Source: Desulfobacteraceae bacterium (GTDB lineage Bacteria > Desulfobacterota > Desulfobacteria > Desulfobacterales > SKZT01). From it: a stretch of 64,000 bases of DNA. The stretch covers positions 75,520 through 139,519 of the forward strand of contig JAABTQ010000003.1 in assembly GCA_011389745.1 (NCBI GenBank), given 5' to 3'. The notes beneath the pieces were generated by a model. The model ran no database searches. It was not told where the DNA came from and saw only the letters and a program-made list of their open reading frames with translations. The position numbers and the translations under genes are program-made. Shown here in pieces: positions 21,482 through 31,287 of this stretch. Within the stretch, counting starts at the first letter, position 1; each line of letters begins with the position of its first letter.

Positions 21482-21637
21482 TTGCAGGTTTTCTTCTTTC
21501 ATCCATATAACGTCTTTGAATAAACAGAGGAAAAATATTCTGCTTGACCCGATTAACCAAATTCATTATATTTATTGATTTATAGTCATTTAATATTGTA
21601 GATTTACATTGACATTTTTTCGGAAAGATTTGGGACA

Positions 21638-22282
21638 ATGGGTATAGAAGAACGAAAGGAACGCGAACGGGAAAGAAGGCGGCAACAAATTATGGTTGCT
21701 GCAAAACGAGTGTTTTCCGAAAAAGGTTTTAGCAAAACCACCATGGAAGACATCTCCAGGGAAGCCGAACTAAGTACCGGTACTCTTTACTTGTATTTCA
21801 AAAACAAGGAAGAACTTTTCGCATCCCTGTCTTTTAGGATTCTCCAATATCTTCTGATACGGTTGGAGCATGTTACCAAGGAAACGGATAAAGGACCTGT
21901 TGAAAAAATTGCAGCCCTGAAAGACGCCATGTACGATGTCTACGAATTTGACCCGCTTATCATCATCAATATGTTTCATCTCCAATCCAGCGAAACTCTT
22001 ATGAATTTATCTCCCCAAATCCTTTCAGATATGAAAGAGATGTCAAAAAAGGCCATGAGAGAAATGGCTAAGATATTCCAGGAGGGAATCGCTGAAGGTA
22101 TTTTTATTGAAAAACACCCTCACGCCCTTACGGATATCGTGTGGTCAATGTTTTCAGGTCTCGTATTATGGGAGGAAAGCAAAAGAATTATCAATCCGAA
22201 TAAAGATTTTTTAAAGCCAACCCTGGATATTGCATTTGATATTTTGATCAGAGGAATAAAAAGATCGGAAGAGCCTTCATAG
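21638..22282 (+). CDS. TetR/AcrR-family transcriptional regulator
   Basis: RRRQQIMVAAKRVFSEKGFSKTTMEDISREAELSTGTLYLYFKNKEEL. Confidence 0.93.
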   Translation: MGIEERKERERERRRQQIMVAAKRVFSEKGFSKTTMEDISREAELSTGTLYLYFKNKEELFASLSFRILQYLLIRLEHVTKETDKGPVEKIAALKDAMYDVYEFDPLIIINMFHLQSSETLMNLSPQILSDMKEMSKKAMREMAKIFQEGIAEGIFIEKHPHALTDIVWSMFSGLVLWEESKRIINPNKDFLKPTLDIAFDILIRGIKRSEEPS

Positions 22283-22290
22283 ATATCCAT

Positions 22291-23916
22291 ATGGGAGCAA
22301 AATCGCCCACACAAAAACCGTTCCGCACAAAAGCGGTTCTTTTTGATTTTGATGGAACATTGACCCTCCCCGGAGCATTGAATTTTTCTATCATCAAAGA
22401 AGCGATCGGATGCCCCTTGAAAGACCCTGTCCTTGAATTTATCCATGGCATTTCCGATCCTGATAAAATGCATAGCGCGATGGCTGCCCTGGATCAGTTC
22501 GAAATGGAGGCTGCAAAAAAATCAGAACCTAACCAGGGTGCCGAAGAAATTGTATCCTATTTAAAATCCAAGGGGCTTTTCCTGGGTATTATCAGCCGTA
22601 ACAGCCATAGCTCCATTTTAAAGGCACTCGAAAATTTTAACCACATTTGCCCGGAGCATTTTGATTTAATCATTTCCAGGGATGATCCCATAAAGCCAAA
22701 GCCTTCCGGTGATGGCATTTTATCGGCGGCAAGTCGTCTTGGTGTAACGCCCGAAGAAATCATGGTTGTAGGAGATTATATTTTCGATATCGAGGCTGGA
22801 AACCGTGCAGGTGCAATAACGGTTTTTTTAGATGCAAAAAAGGTTTCCGAACCAATAAAAAGTGACTTTATAATAACTCGGCTGGGCGAACTCAAAAATA
22901 TCGCTCGAATGGGCATTGCTCTTACCTGCGGAAAACTTCCCAATGATCTCCTGGAAATGTTCCTGGATCAGTTTGAGTTTAACGATCCCGCCATCCTGAC
23001 TCATCCTGGAATTGGTGAGGATACCACGGCTATGGATATTATTGATGATGAAGTATTGGTCCTCAAAGCCGATCCCATCACTTTCACAACCAATGCTATT
23101 GGTCGGTATGCTGTGCTGGTCAATGCCAATGACATCGCCACTTCCGGAGCTATCCCCCGATGGATGCTGACCACCCTTCTTTTTCCCCAAAACACTACTC
23201 CCTCTTTAATTTGGTATACTATTGAAGAAATTGCGGCAATGTGCCTTCGATACGGTATTGCCCTTTGCGGTGGCCACACTGAAATTACCGATGCCGTGAC
23301 AAGACCTGTCGTTTCCGGAATGATGGCCGGAACAGTAAAAAAATCTGCATTAATCGAAAAAAAACATATGAAATCCGGAGATTGTGTGCTTCTAACAAAA
23401 GGCATAGCCGTTGAAGGGACCGCTATAATTGCAAGAGAGTTTCATGGACGATTAAAGAACCTCGGCCTTTCTGAAGTGCTGATTGAAAAATGCAAAGGGT
23501 TCATTGACCAAATCAGCATCCTAAAAGAGGCTGAGATAGCCGCAAAATCAGGAATGACCACAGCCATGCATGATATCACGGAAGGCGGCTTGGCCACCGC
23601 TTTAACTGAACTTAGCATCGCCGGAGGCCACAAACTTTATATTGACATGGCACAAATTATGATTTTTCCTGAAACTATCCAAATTTGCGACCTGCTTCAA
23701 GTCAACCCCATGGGATTGATCAGTTCCGGAAGCCTCATTATCTGCTGCAAACCCGAAGCCCAAACACAGCTAATCGCCGAGATCAGCGATGCCGACATCG
23801 CTATAGCCTGCATCGGAAAGGTCATGGATCCCGGGAGAGGAATCCATGCCCGACGCTATGGTCAACCTGAAAAATGGCCCTTTTTTGAGGCCGATGAACT
23901 CACCCGTCTTTTATAG
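22291..23916 (+). CDS. Fusion protein: HAD-family phosphatase + HypE/PurM-like AIR-synthase-related domain
   Basis: N-terminus KAVLFDFDGTLTLPGALNF...VVGDYIFDIEAGNRAGA; C-terminus HPGIGEDTTAMDI...VLVNANDIATSGAIPRWML...ALCGGHTEITDAVTRPVVSGMMAG...HDITEGGLATALTELSIA. Confidence 0.88.
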   Translation: MGAKSPTQKPFRTKAVLFDFDGTLTLPGALNFSIIKEAIGCPLKDPVLEFIHGISDPDKMHSAMAALDQFEMEAAKKSEPNQGAEEIVSYLKSKGLFLGIISRNSHSSILKALENFNHICPEHFDLIISRDDPIKPKPSGDGILSAASRLGVTPEEIMVVGDYIFDIEAGNRAGAITVFLDAKKVSEPIKSDFIITRLGELKNIARMGIALTCGKLPNDLLEMFLDQFEFNDPAILTHPGIGEDTTAMDIIDDEVLVLKADPITFTTNAIGRYAVLVNANDIATSGAIPRWMLTTLLFPQNTTPSLIWYTIEEIAAMCLRYGIALCGGHTEITDAVTRPVVSGMMAGTVKKSALIEKKHMKSGDCVLLTKGIAVEGTAIIAREFHGRLKNLGLSEVLIEKCKGFIDQISILKEAEIAAKSGMTTAMHDITEGGLATALTELSIAGGHKLYIDMAQIMIFPETIQICDLLQVNPMGLISSGSLIICCKPEAQTQLIAEISDADIAIACIGKVMDPGRGIHARRYGQPEKWPFFEADELTRLL

Positions 23917-23918
23917 CA

Positions 23919-24614
23919 TCACTTTGCATCTTCAGTACCAATTCCCTCAGCGGAATTTTCGCGCTCGCTTTCCATTCTTTCCAGAATTGCAAGCTTTAAG
24001 TTAAGGCCATCGATCTTTTCCGCAAGTTCTTCCACTTGATTTCGGTTTGCCAGGTTCATCGTGGAAATAATTTCATGGATTCGTTTTTCAGCATTGGCTC
24101 CCACCCAGTTTTTTAAATTTTGGACAAAACCGACAACCTCTTTTTTCATGTCTCCGGCTTCGGATTCTGACAACTCTTTTGCCTTCACCAATTGCTTAAC
24201 CCGCTTATCGATTTCATCTTCCGCCATGCTCATGGCACTGCGCAAAAGTTCCCCATATCCGCGGGTACATTCGGTAAACATTCCGCCACCCTTATGCAAA
24301 AACTGACTAAAAATACTTTTTAATTCAGCGTGCCCTGATTCCGATTCGGAATTAGGTTTTGATTTGGCCTGGATTTTTGGTCTCACTTTGGGTTTGGGTT
24401 TCTTTTTTTCCCCAGACTCCATTTTCATTTCTTTTTTTACTTTAGCAAGGACCGAATCAGTAATATCTTCATCAGTTTTGCTCGCCACAACAGTGAAAAT
24501 AACCCCGATGCGAACAAAATCTTCTATGTCTTCCATTTTTATATACTTCTTTTGGGTTACATCATAAAGACGGCCATTGGCATACTTTTTTACGTGATGC
24601 ATTATTTCTGTCAT
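23919..24614 (-). CDS. PhaR N-terminal DNA-binding-domain protein with coiled-coil (phasin-like) C-terminus
   Basis: KKYANGRLYDVTQKKYIKMEDIEDFVRIGVIFTVV is the PHB/PHA accumulation regulator DNA-binding domain pattern; long helical C-terminus. Confidence 0.8.
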   Translation of the reverse strand: MTEIMHHVKKYANGRLYDVTQKKYIKMEDIEDFVRIGVIFTVVASKTDEDITDSVLAKVKKEMKMESGEKKKPKPKVRPKIQAKSKPNSESESGHAELKSIFSQFLHKGGGMFTECTRGYGELLRSAMSMAEDEIDKRVKQLVKAKELSESEAGDMKKEVVGFVQNLKNWVGANAEKRIHEIISTMNLANRNQVEELAEKIDGLNLKLAILERMESERENSAEGIGTEDAK

Positions 24615-24863
24615 TTTTGATCTCCTTTTCTTAATGCCCATAATACTATCGTTGTTGAGTTCTCAACTACGTTTATGACGCAACGCGTTATATTTGTCAA
24701 GCTCTTTTTGCAGGCTTATTGTTTTCCTAATCTTACACCCTGGTCCTTTCACAAAGCCCTTGATATTTCATCAGAACTGACATAATCTTTTGGTTAATCG
24801 GACGATTTTCATTTATTATAAAAATTTTCAATCAAAACAATATCCAGGAAGGTTTCAACACCC

Positions 24864-26246
24864 TTGAAAATGATACTTTCCAACAAGTTGGTCATACGTG
24901 AAGTTCCGGAAGAGCTCCATCAATTGCTGATAAAGCGATTGGAGATGCCGAATCCGAAGTGGATTGAGAACGAACGAATGCGGAGATGGAACGGAAACAC
25001 TCCTCAAACATTAAATTTTTATGAACATGAGCCCCATGGCGGATTAACTATCCCTCGAGGCTATATCCGCAAGCTGATTCTGAGCTGTCGTCATCGAAAT
25101 ATAACCTATGAATTGTTTGACAATAGACGAGAACTTGGTTCGGTGGATTTTGATTTCCGCGGAAACCTTCGCCCCTATCAGCAAAGTGCCGTCAAAAAAT
25201 TACTTTCCAAAGATTTCGGAACATTGAGTTTTCCCACCGGAAGTGGAAAGACCGTTGTGGGGTTATATATGATTGCCAATCGAAAGCAGCCATCCATGGT
25301 TGTGGTTCACACGCGCGATCTGGCATTTCAATGGATGGAAAAAATAACGGAATTTTTAAATATTCCCGCCGATGAAATCGGCATGATCGGAGGTGGACAA
25401 ATCAGGATTGGAGAGCGCATTACTCTGGCCATGGTACAAACCCTTTATAAATGCGCCGCCAATGTATTTCAAAAGATCGGTTTTTTGATTGTCGATGAAT
25501 GCCATCGCGCCCCCAGCCGAACTTTTACAGAGGCGGTCACGGCATTTGACAGCAAGTACATGCTTGGATTAAGCGCTACACCATGGCGCCGTGACAAACT
25601 TTCAAAGCTGATTTTCTGGCATCTGGGAGACCTTCACTATAAGTTGGAAAGCACCGAGCTTATTAAATCCGGAGATGTGCTTGCGGCTGAAGTAATTGTC
25701 CGTGAAACCAATTTCAGGCCATACCATGATGCCAGCATGGAATATACACAAATGATCGCAGAGCTTGTTGCCGACGATGACAGAAACCGCATGATTGCCG
25801 AAGATGTTGCTAAAGAAGCCAGGGACCATTCCGGAGTTTCACTGGTGCTTTCGGACCGCAAGGCCCATTGCGAAACATTGAAAGCTTTGTTAAAATATCG
25901 TCATCATATTATCGCAGAGCTTCTTACCGGAGATCTTTCCCCTTTGGAGCGCCAGAATGTTTTAGAACGTTTGAAACGGGGAGAATTCAAGGTTCTTATC
26001 GCCACCGGACAGCTCATGGGAGAAGGTTTTGACTGCAGAGACCTGACGACCTTGTTTCTGACTACACCCATTCGCTTCAAAGGTCGGGTGTTGCAATATT
26101 TAGGTCGGGTGTTGCGGCCTGCCCCGGAAAAGAAAGCAGCCCGGGTATTTGATTATGTGGATATTCATGTGGAACCATTGAAAGCTGCGGCCAGGCAACG
26201 GCTGGGAGTATATCAATTTACATCCGACACTAAAAACACAGAATGA
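24864..26246 (+). CDS. SF2 DEAD/DEAH helicase, XPB/SSL2-like
   Basis: LRPYQQSAVKKLLSKDFGTLSFPTGSGKTVVGLYM; DECH box (VDECHRAP); LSATPWR; motif VI-like YLGRVLRP. Confidence 0.92.
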   Translation: MKMILSNKLVIREVPEELHQLLIKRLEMPNPKWIENERMRRWNGNTPQTLNFYEHEPHGGLTIPRGYIRKLILSCRHRNITYELFDNRRELGSVDFDFRGNLRPYQQSAVKKLLSKDFGTLSFPTGSGKTVVGLYMIANRKQPSMVVVHTRDLAFQWMEKITEFLNIPADEIGMIGGGQIRIGERITLAMVQTLYKCAANVFQKIGFLIVDECHRAPSRTFTEAVTAFDSKYMLGLSATPWRRDKLSKLIFWHLGDLHYKLESTELIKSGDVLAAEVIVRETNFRPYHDASMEYTQMIAELVADDDRNRMIAEDVAKEARDHSGVSLVLSDRKAHCETLKALLKYRHHIIAELLTGDLSPLERQNVLERLKRGEFKVLIATGQLMGEGFDCRDLTTLFLTTPIRFKGRVLQYLGRVLRPAPEKKAARVFDYVDIHVEPLKAAARQRLGVYQFTSDTKNTE

Positions 26247-26250
26247 AAAT

Positions 26251-27738
26251 ATGATTATATCATCTGAAAAAAAGTGGCTGAATGCTTTTCCTGTGCAAAT
26301 TATCATTCCGGTAGTATTAACGGTTTTGCTGTTTTTTCTAACTATTTTTTTTCTCATTTTACCCATTCTGAAAGATCAAATGATGACCCGTAAGCGTGAG
26401 ATGATACGGGAGTTGACCAAAGCGGCCTGGAGTACTCTGGATGCGTACCGGGAAAAAGAAACCTCCGGTCAGATGGTTCGTGAAATTGCACAGAGACAGG
26501 CACTGGAGCATTTAAGACACCTTCGCTATGGCCCTGAAATGAAAGATTATTTCTGGATTAACGATATGTCCCCCCGAATTATCATGCATCCATACAGACC
26601 CGACCTTGAAGGAAATGATATATCTCATTATGCCGATCCCAATGGCAAACTTCTTTTTGTGGAGTTTGTGGAGACGGTAAAAAGTCAAGGTGAGGGCTAT
26701 GTGGATTATCAGTGGCAGTGGAAGGATGATCCTGGCAGAATTGTCCCTAAAATCTCTTATGTTAAGGGCTTTTTGCCATGGGGATGGATTGTCGGCACTG
26801 GAATCTATATCGAGGATGTTCGCCAGGAAAGCGCATTGATTACACGAAAACTGACCCTGATGTGTTTTGGTATTCTATGTGTTATTGTTGGACTGTCTTC
26901 ATATATTATCTGGCAGGGTCTGAAATCGGAGCGTCGTCGATTAAAAGCGGAATTGCAGGCAAAAATTCAACAGGAACAAATTTTTCAAGCGGCAAAAATG
27001 ACATCTCTGGGTACCTTGGTCTCGGGAGTCGCCCACGAAATCAACAATCCTATTACATCGGTTATGCTAAACGCTCCTATTCTTCAGCGGGTCTGGAAAA
27101 GCATCGATCCTGTCATTCAAAAGCATTGTATGGAAAACGGTGATTTCAAGGTCGGAAGCATGAACTATAGTCAAATACAGGAACGAGTACCGCTTCTTTT
27201 GGAAGATATCTCCGACGGAGCAAAGCGTGTCAAGGTCATTGTTGACGACCTGAAAAATTATGCACGTCAGGCCCCACCGGAAATGAATGATTCCGTGGAT
27301 GTCAATGAGGTTGTTAAAAAAGCTTCCGGATTGGTATCCAACCTTGTTAAAAAGTCAACTAAAAATTTCTCAGTTAATTGCGAAAATGGCTTACCTGTTT
27401 TTAAAGGAAACTCTCAAAAAATTGAACAGGTGATTGTCAACTTGATGGTCAATGCTTGCCAGGCCCTCACGGATAGTTCTCAGCCTATTTCAGTATCCAC
27501 CTTTTATGATGCACCATCTGAAACGGTTTGTATTCGCGTATCAGATGGCGGAGAAGGGATGTCAAAAGAGACAATCGAACGAATTACGGATCCTTTTTTT
27601 ACCACAAAAAGAGAAAAAGGAGGAACCGGATTGGGTCTCTCCATTTCCGATAAAATCATTCAGGATCATGGAGGTTTTTTGACATTTGAGTCAGATATCG
27701 GAAAAGGCACCAGCGTAACCATGAGTTTTCCAGTTTGA
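26251..27738 (+). CDS. Sensor histidine kinase with extracytoplasmic Cache domain
   Basis: Two TMs; YFWINDMSPRIIMHPYRPDLEGNDISHYADPNG...; H-box GVAHEINNPITSV; ATPase motifs GEGMSKE, GGTGLGLSI. Confidence 0.94.
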   Translation: MIISSEKKWLNAFPVQIIIPVVLTVLLFFLTIFFLILPILKDQMMTRKREMIRELTKAAWSTLDAYREKETSGQMVREIAQRQALEHLRHLRYGPEMKDYFWINDMSPRIIMHPYRPDLEGNDISHYADPNGKLLFVEFVETVKSQGEGYVDYQWQWKDDPGRIVPKISYVKGFLPWGWIVGTGIYIEDVRQESALITRKLTLMCFGILCVIVGLSSYIIWQGLKSERRRLKAELQAKIQQEQIFQAAKMTSLGTLVSGVAHEINNPITSVMLNAPILQRVWKSIDPVIQKHCMENGDFKVGSMNYSQIQERVPLLLEDISDGAKRVKVIVDDLKNYARQAPPEMNDSVDVNEVVKKASGLVSNLVKKSTKNFSVNCENGLPVFKGNSQKIEQVIVNLMVNACQALTDSSQPISVSTFYDAPSETVCIRVSDGGEGMSKETIERITDPFFTTKREKGGTGLGLSISDKIIQDHGGFLTFESDIGKGTSVTMSFPV

Positions 27739-27845
27739 GCAGTCTATGAAAAATCCGAAATAGATAAAAAACGATCAGGTGTTCAAGATTGAATGTATAA
27801 AACCAGTACAATATTTTTTAATAAGAATGAAAACAAAGAAATTCT

Positions 27846-29255
27846 ATGAATGAGAAATCAAATCCTATTGATCCCATCTTGATTGTCGATGATGAGTTGT
27901 CGATTCTTTTGGCTATTGATACGACTTTGCAGCTATCCGGATTCAATAACATCATAACGTGCCAGGACAGCAGGGAGGTGGATCATATCCTACAACATAA
28001 AAATGTGGAATTGATCTTGCTGGATCTGAACATGCCTCATGTGGATGGAGAAACACTTTTGGATCGAATACGTCAGGGATATCCTGACATTCCGGTAATT
28101 GTTGTCACCGGGGCGGTAGATGTGAATACTGCTGTGCATTGTATGAAGGCCGGTGCTTTCGACTATGTGGTAAAACCCGTAGAAGAGGGAAGACTATTGT
28201 CGGCTGTGAGCAGAGCGTTGGATTTTCGTGAATTAAAGAGAGAAAATCTTGCCCTTAAGCAACGCATTTTAAAGGAAGACCTTGAAAGTCCGGAAGCTTT
28301 CAAGGAGATTATTACCAAAGATAAAAAAATGTTCGCTATTTTTCAATACATTGAATCCATTGCCGGGTCTTCCCAACCGGTTTTAATTCAGGGAGAGACC
28401 GGGGTCGGTAAAGAATTGATCGCGCAGGCCGTTCATAGATTGAGCAGACCTAAAGGTACATTTGTGGCAGTCAACGTGGCTGGACTAGATGATAATGTCT
28501 TTTCAGACACCCTATTCGGCCATATTAAAGGCTCATTTACAGGTGCTGACCGGGACCGCTGCGGATTAATCGAAAAAGCCTCATCCGGTACTCTTTTTCT
28601 TGATGAAATTGGTGATTTAAGCCCAAGTTCTCAGGTCAAACTCCTGCGGTTACTTCAGGAACGCGAGTATTTTCCTCTGGGACTCGATGAACCGAGAAAT
28701 ACCAATGCCAGAATAGTGGCTTCAACGCTCGCCGACTTAAAGAGCCTGGAACATTCTGGAAAATTCAGAAAGGACTTGAACTATCGACTCGGCATTCATC
28801 ATATCCATGTACCTCCTTTAAAGGAACGGAAACAAGATATCAGGCTTTTAACAGATCATTTTCTAAAACTTGCGGCTGCCGAACTCGGAAAAAAGACACC
28901 TACACCCCCTGAAGAACTTTATACACTGCTTTCCAACTATTGCTTTCCAGGAAACATACGTGAACTTCAATCCATGGTTTTCGATGCCGTCAGCAGGCAC
29001 AAATCCAAAGTACTCTCCATGGATGTCTTCAAAACCCATATACACCGAGAACAGGAAAGTCGAAATCCACGCAAAACGGTGACAGGCTCAGACAATTCTT
29101 ATCCGCTGAACATTACCGGAGATTTTCCCACCATAAAAGAAGCTACTCAATGGTTAATCGCCGAAGCCATGAACAGATCAGAGGGCAACCAATCTATTGC
29201 AGCAGGAATGCTTGGAATCTCCCAACAGGCTCTCAGTAAAAGGTTGAAAAAATAA
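27846..29255 (+). CDS. Sigma54-dependent response regulator (REC-AAA+-Fis HTH)
   Basis: ILIVDDELSILLAI; GETGVGKELIAQAVH; GHIKGSFTGADRDRCGLIEKASSGTLFLDEIG (GAFTGA-type loop as GSFTGA); Fis-type C-terminus. Confidence 0.95.
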   Translation: MNEKSNPIDPILIVDDELSILLAIDTTLQLSGFNNIITCQDSREVDHILQHKNVELILLDLNMPHVDGETLLDRIRQGYPDIPVIVVTGAVDVNTAVHCMKAGAFDYVVKPVEEGRLLSAVSRALDFRELKRENLALKQRILKEDLESPEAFKEIITKDKKMFAIFQYIESIAGSSQPVLIQGETGVGKELIAQAVHRLSRPKGTFVAVNVAGLDDNVFSDTLFGHIKGSFTGADRDRCGLIEKASSGTLFLDEIGDLSPSSQVKLLRLLQEREYFPLGLDEPRNTNARIVASTLADLKSLEHSGKFRKDLNYRLGIHHIHVPPLKERKQDIRLLTDHFLKLAAAELGKKTPTPPEELYTLLSNYCFPGNIRELQSMVFDAVSRHKSKVLSMDVFKTHIHREQESRNPRKTVTGSDNSYPLNITGDFPTIKEATQWLIAEAMNRSEGNQSIAAGMLGISQQALSKRLKK

Positions 29256-29305
29256 ATGACAATGCAATGGCCGTCGAAAATTTAGCCGACGGCCAAAACA
29301 AACAC

Positions 29306-29323
29306 ATACAACCTTTTTTGTAT
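29306..29323. promoter_or_regulatory. Candidate UAS 1: ATACAA-CCTTTT-TTGTAT
   Basis: Inverted repeat with N6 spacer, one of three similar copies upstream of a sigma54 promoter. Confidence 0.6.
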
Positions 29324-29341
29324 ACACAACCATGATTGTAT
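29324..29341. promoter_or_regulatory. Candidate UAS 2: ACACAA-CCATGA-TTGTAT
   Basis: Immediately abuts UAS 1 (18-bp centre spacing); same half-sites and N6 spacer. Confidence 0.55.
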
Positions 29342-29393
29342 TCAATAGCGAAACCTTTAATTTAAATGATCTCAAGATTTTTATTTGAAACGC

Positions 29394-29411
29394 CTACAAT
29401 ATTTCTTGTAT
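29394..29411. promoter_or_regulatory. Candidate UAS 3: CTACAA-TATTTC-TTGTAT
   Basis: Same inverted repeat and spacer as UAS 1/2, 70 bp downstream of UAS 2. Confidence 0.55.
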
Positions 29412-29491
29412 GCCTCTTACTTTATATTCTTAACCCTAATAAAATTAAATATATATTAAATTTCAGGTAGTTAATATATGTTTTTTCTATC

Positions 29492-29507
29492 TGGCATACC
29501 GATTGCT
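29492..29507 (+). promoter_or_regulatory. Sigma54 -24/-12 promoter: TGGCAT-ACCGA-TTGCT
   Basis: GG and GC elements separated by 10 bp, close to TGGCAC-N5-TTGCW; between a sigma54 activator gene and the MFS gene. Confidence 0.75.
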
Positions 29508-29720
29508 TCATATATAATTCAATTGGCAGGATTTAAATTTTACTGAACTTTATTCAATAACTTCGACAAAATTAAATAACTGCACATGGTTAACGTTTTT
29601 CTCCTGTGTTTTCAGAACCATTATCGTCGGAACGGGGGTGCGATTTTGGATTCCGGGGAGAAATTCATTTTTCATACACTTTAAGCATTTTTCTTACTTT
29701 ATACTTAGGAGGGCAAATCC

Positions 29721-31145
29721 GTGGAAAAGATCAAGAACAAAGGTTGGCAGGTAACATTTGCGGGCTTGGGGATCAATCTCGCATTAGGTATTCTCTATAC
29801 CTGGAGTATTTTTAGAGCTGAAATCAGCGAATCAATTAAAACAGGTGATGGTCGTTTCGATTGGAATCTTGCTTCCCTGAATGACCCTTATGCAGTATGT
29901 TGTCTGGTTTTCGCTTTTACCATGATCTCAGCTGGAAGGCTCCAGGATAAGGTGAGCCCCAGAATCACTGCCATTTTTGGCGGGCTTTTAACCGGTGCGG
30001 GTTTGCTGGTTATTTCTCAATCTAACATTCTTGCCAACTGGATTCTTGGTTTCGGCATTTTAATGGGCATGGGACTTGGATTCGGTTATGCTTCGGCAAC
30101 ACCGCCTGCAATCAAATGGTTTCCCGCTCGCAAAACAGGCTTGATCGCCGGTCTTGTGGTGGCAGGATTTGGCTTGGCATCAGTTTACATCGCCCCTTTG
30201 TCGCAATATCTGATCGGTAAATACGGGCTCAGCGAAGCCATGATGATTTTTGGTGTTTCATTCATCATAGTGGTGTGTTTTTTGGCCATGTTTCTGGTGA
30301 ATCCTCCGGAAGGATATAAACCCGAAGATACCGATGAAGAAAAAGCATGGGTTAAAGCCAGTAAAAAGCCTGCTTCAACAAAGAAACCCGAGGAATTTCC
30401 TCCCTCTGAAACATTAAGAACAAAAGCCTTTTACAAACTTTGGATTATGTTTTGCATAGGTTCAGGCGCAGGCCTTATCATTATTGGTAGTGTTGCAGGA
30501 ATGGCCAAAGCCAGCATGGGTCACCTGGCATGGATCGTTGTGGCACTCATGGCTGTAGGTAATGCAGGTGGTAGAATAATCGCCGGGATCATCTCCGACA
30601 AAATCGGTACTCCCCGAACCCTTGTCATAATGATGACCTTACAGGCAATTGTTATCGGTTCTCTGATTTTTATTCCTGAAGAACAGGGCTTGCTAATAGT
30701 AATCGCCGCGACACTGATCGGTTTTTATTATGGTACCAATCTCTCATTGTTCCCATCGTCAACCAAATCTTATTTCGGTCTGAAAAATTTCGGTATGAAT
30801 TACGGCTTGGTATTTTCTGCATGGGGTGTGGGCGGTTTCGTATTTCCCAGAGTTTCCCAGATGCTTGTTGCGTATACCGGTTCTGCTGAAACTTCTTATA
30901 TCCTAGCTTCCTTCCTTCTGTTTCTTGCAGCCGGTATGGCACTTATCACCCGCGCTCCCAGAAGCATTCGTGAAAGAGCAACAGTCGTCACCGTTATGGA
31001 ACCCGGCAAGGTTTATTCCGGCCACTTCATTTATCAGCCGGTTTTTATGCCTGTACTGAATGCTGATGGCCAGGTGGACGATCAGAATCAAGAGGAAGAA
31101 CCCAAAATAACAAAACTCTCTGAACGTAAATTAGCCAAAGCTTAA
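29721..31145 (+). CDS. MFS transporter, OFA (oxalate/formate antiporter-like) family; GTG start
   Basis: WQVTFAGLGINLALGILYTWSIFRAEI; about 12 TM; SD AGGAGG upstream of GTG. Confidence 0.9.
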   Translation: MEKIKNKGWQVTFAGLGINLALGILYTWSIFRAEISESIKTGDGRFDWNLASLNDPYAVCCLVFAFTMISAGRLQDKVSPRITAIFGGLLTGAGLLVISQSNILANWILGFGILMGMGLGFGYASATPPAIKWFPARKTGLIAGLVVAGFGLASVYIAPLSQYLIGKYGLSEAMMIFGVSFIIVVCFLAMFLVNPPEGYKPEDTDEEKAWVKASKKPASTKKPEEFPPSETLRTKAFYKLWIMFCIGSGAGLIIIGSVAGMAKASMGHLAWIVVALMAVGNAGGRIIAGIISDKIGTPRTLVIMMTLQAIVIGSLIFIPEEQGLLIVIAATLIGFYYGTNLSLFPSSTKSYFGLKNFGMNYGLVFSAWGVGGFVFPRVSQMLVAYTGSAETSYILASFLLFLAAGMALITRAPRSIRERATVVTVMEPGKVYSGHFIYQPVFMPVLNADGQVDDQNQEEEPKITKLSERKLAKA

Positions 31146-31177
31146 ACATATAATTCATTATAGCAGTGATATTAATT

Positions 31178-31212
31178 AAAAAAGTCCGGAGGAAATTTCC
31201 TCCGGACTTTTT
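31178..31212 (+). terminator. Rho-independent terminator after the MFS gene (near-perfect palindrome)
   Basis: AAAAAAGTCCGGAGGAAATTTCCTCCGGACTTTTT. Confidence 0.92.
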
Positions 31213-31287
31213 GTTTTCCCATCATGACTTCATTATAAAAGCACAAGATAAAAAAGTTTGCCATGATCGATTTTCCTGAAAACGCTG

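Noticed and set aside
26251-31145. Treating kinase, activator and transporter as a novel signalling system
   Set aside because: Cache-HK/NtrC-type/transporter arrangements are common; only the specific UAS motif and promoter were retained as findings.
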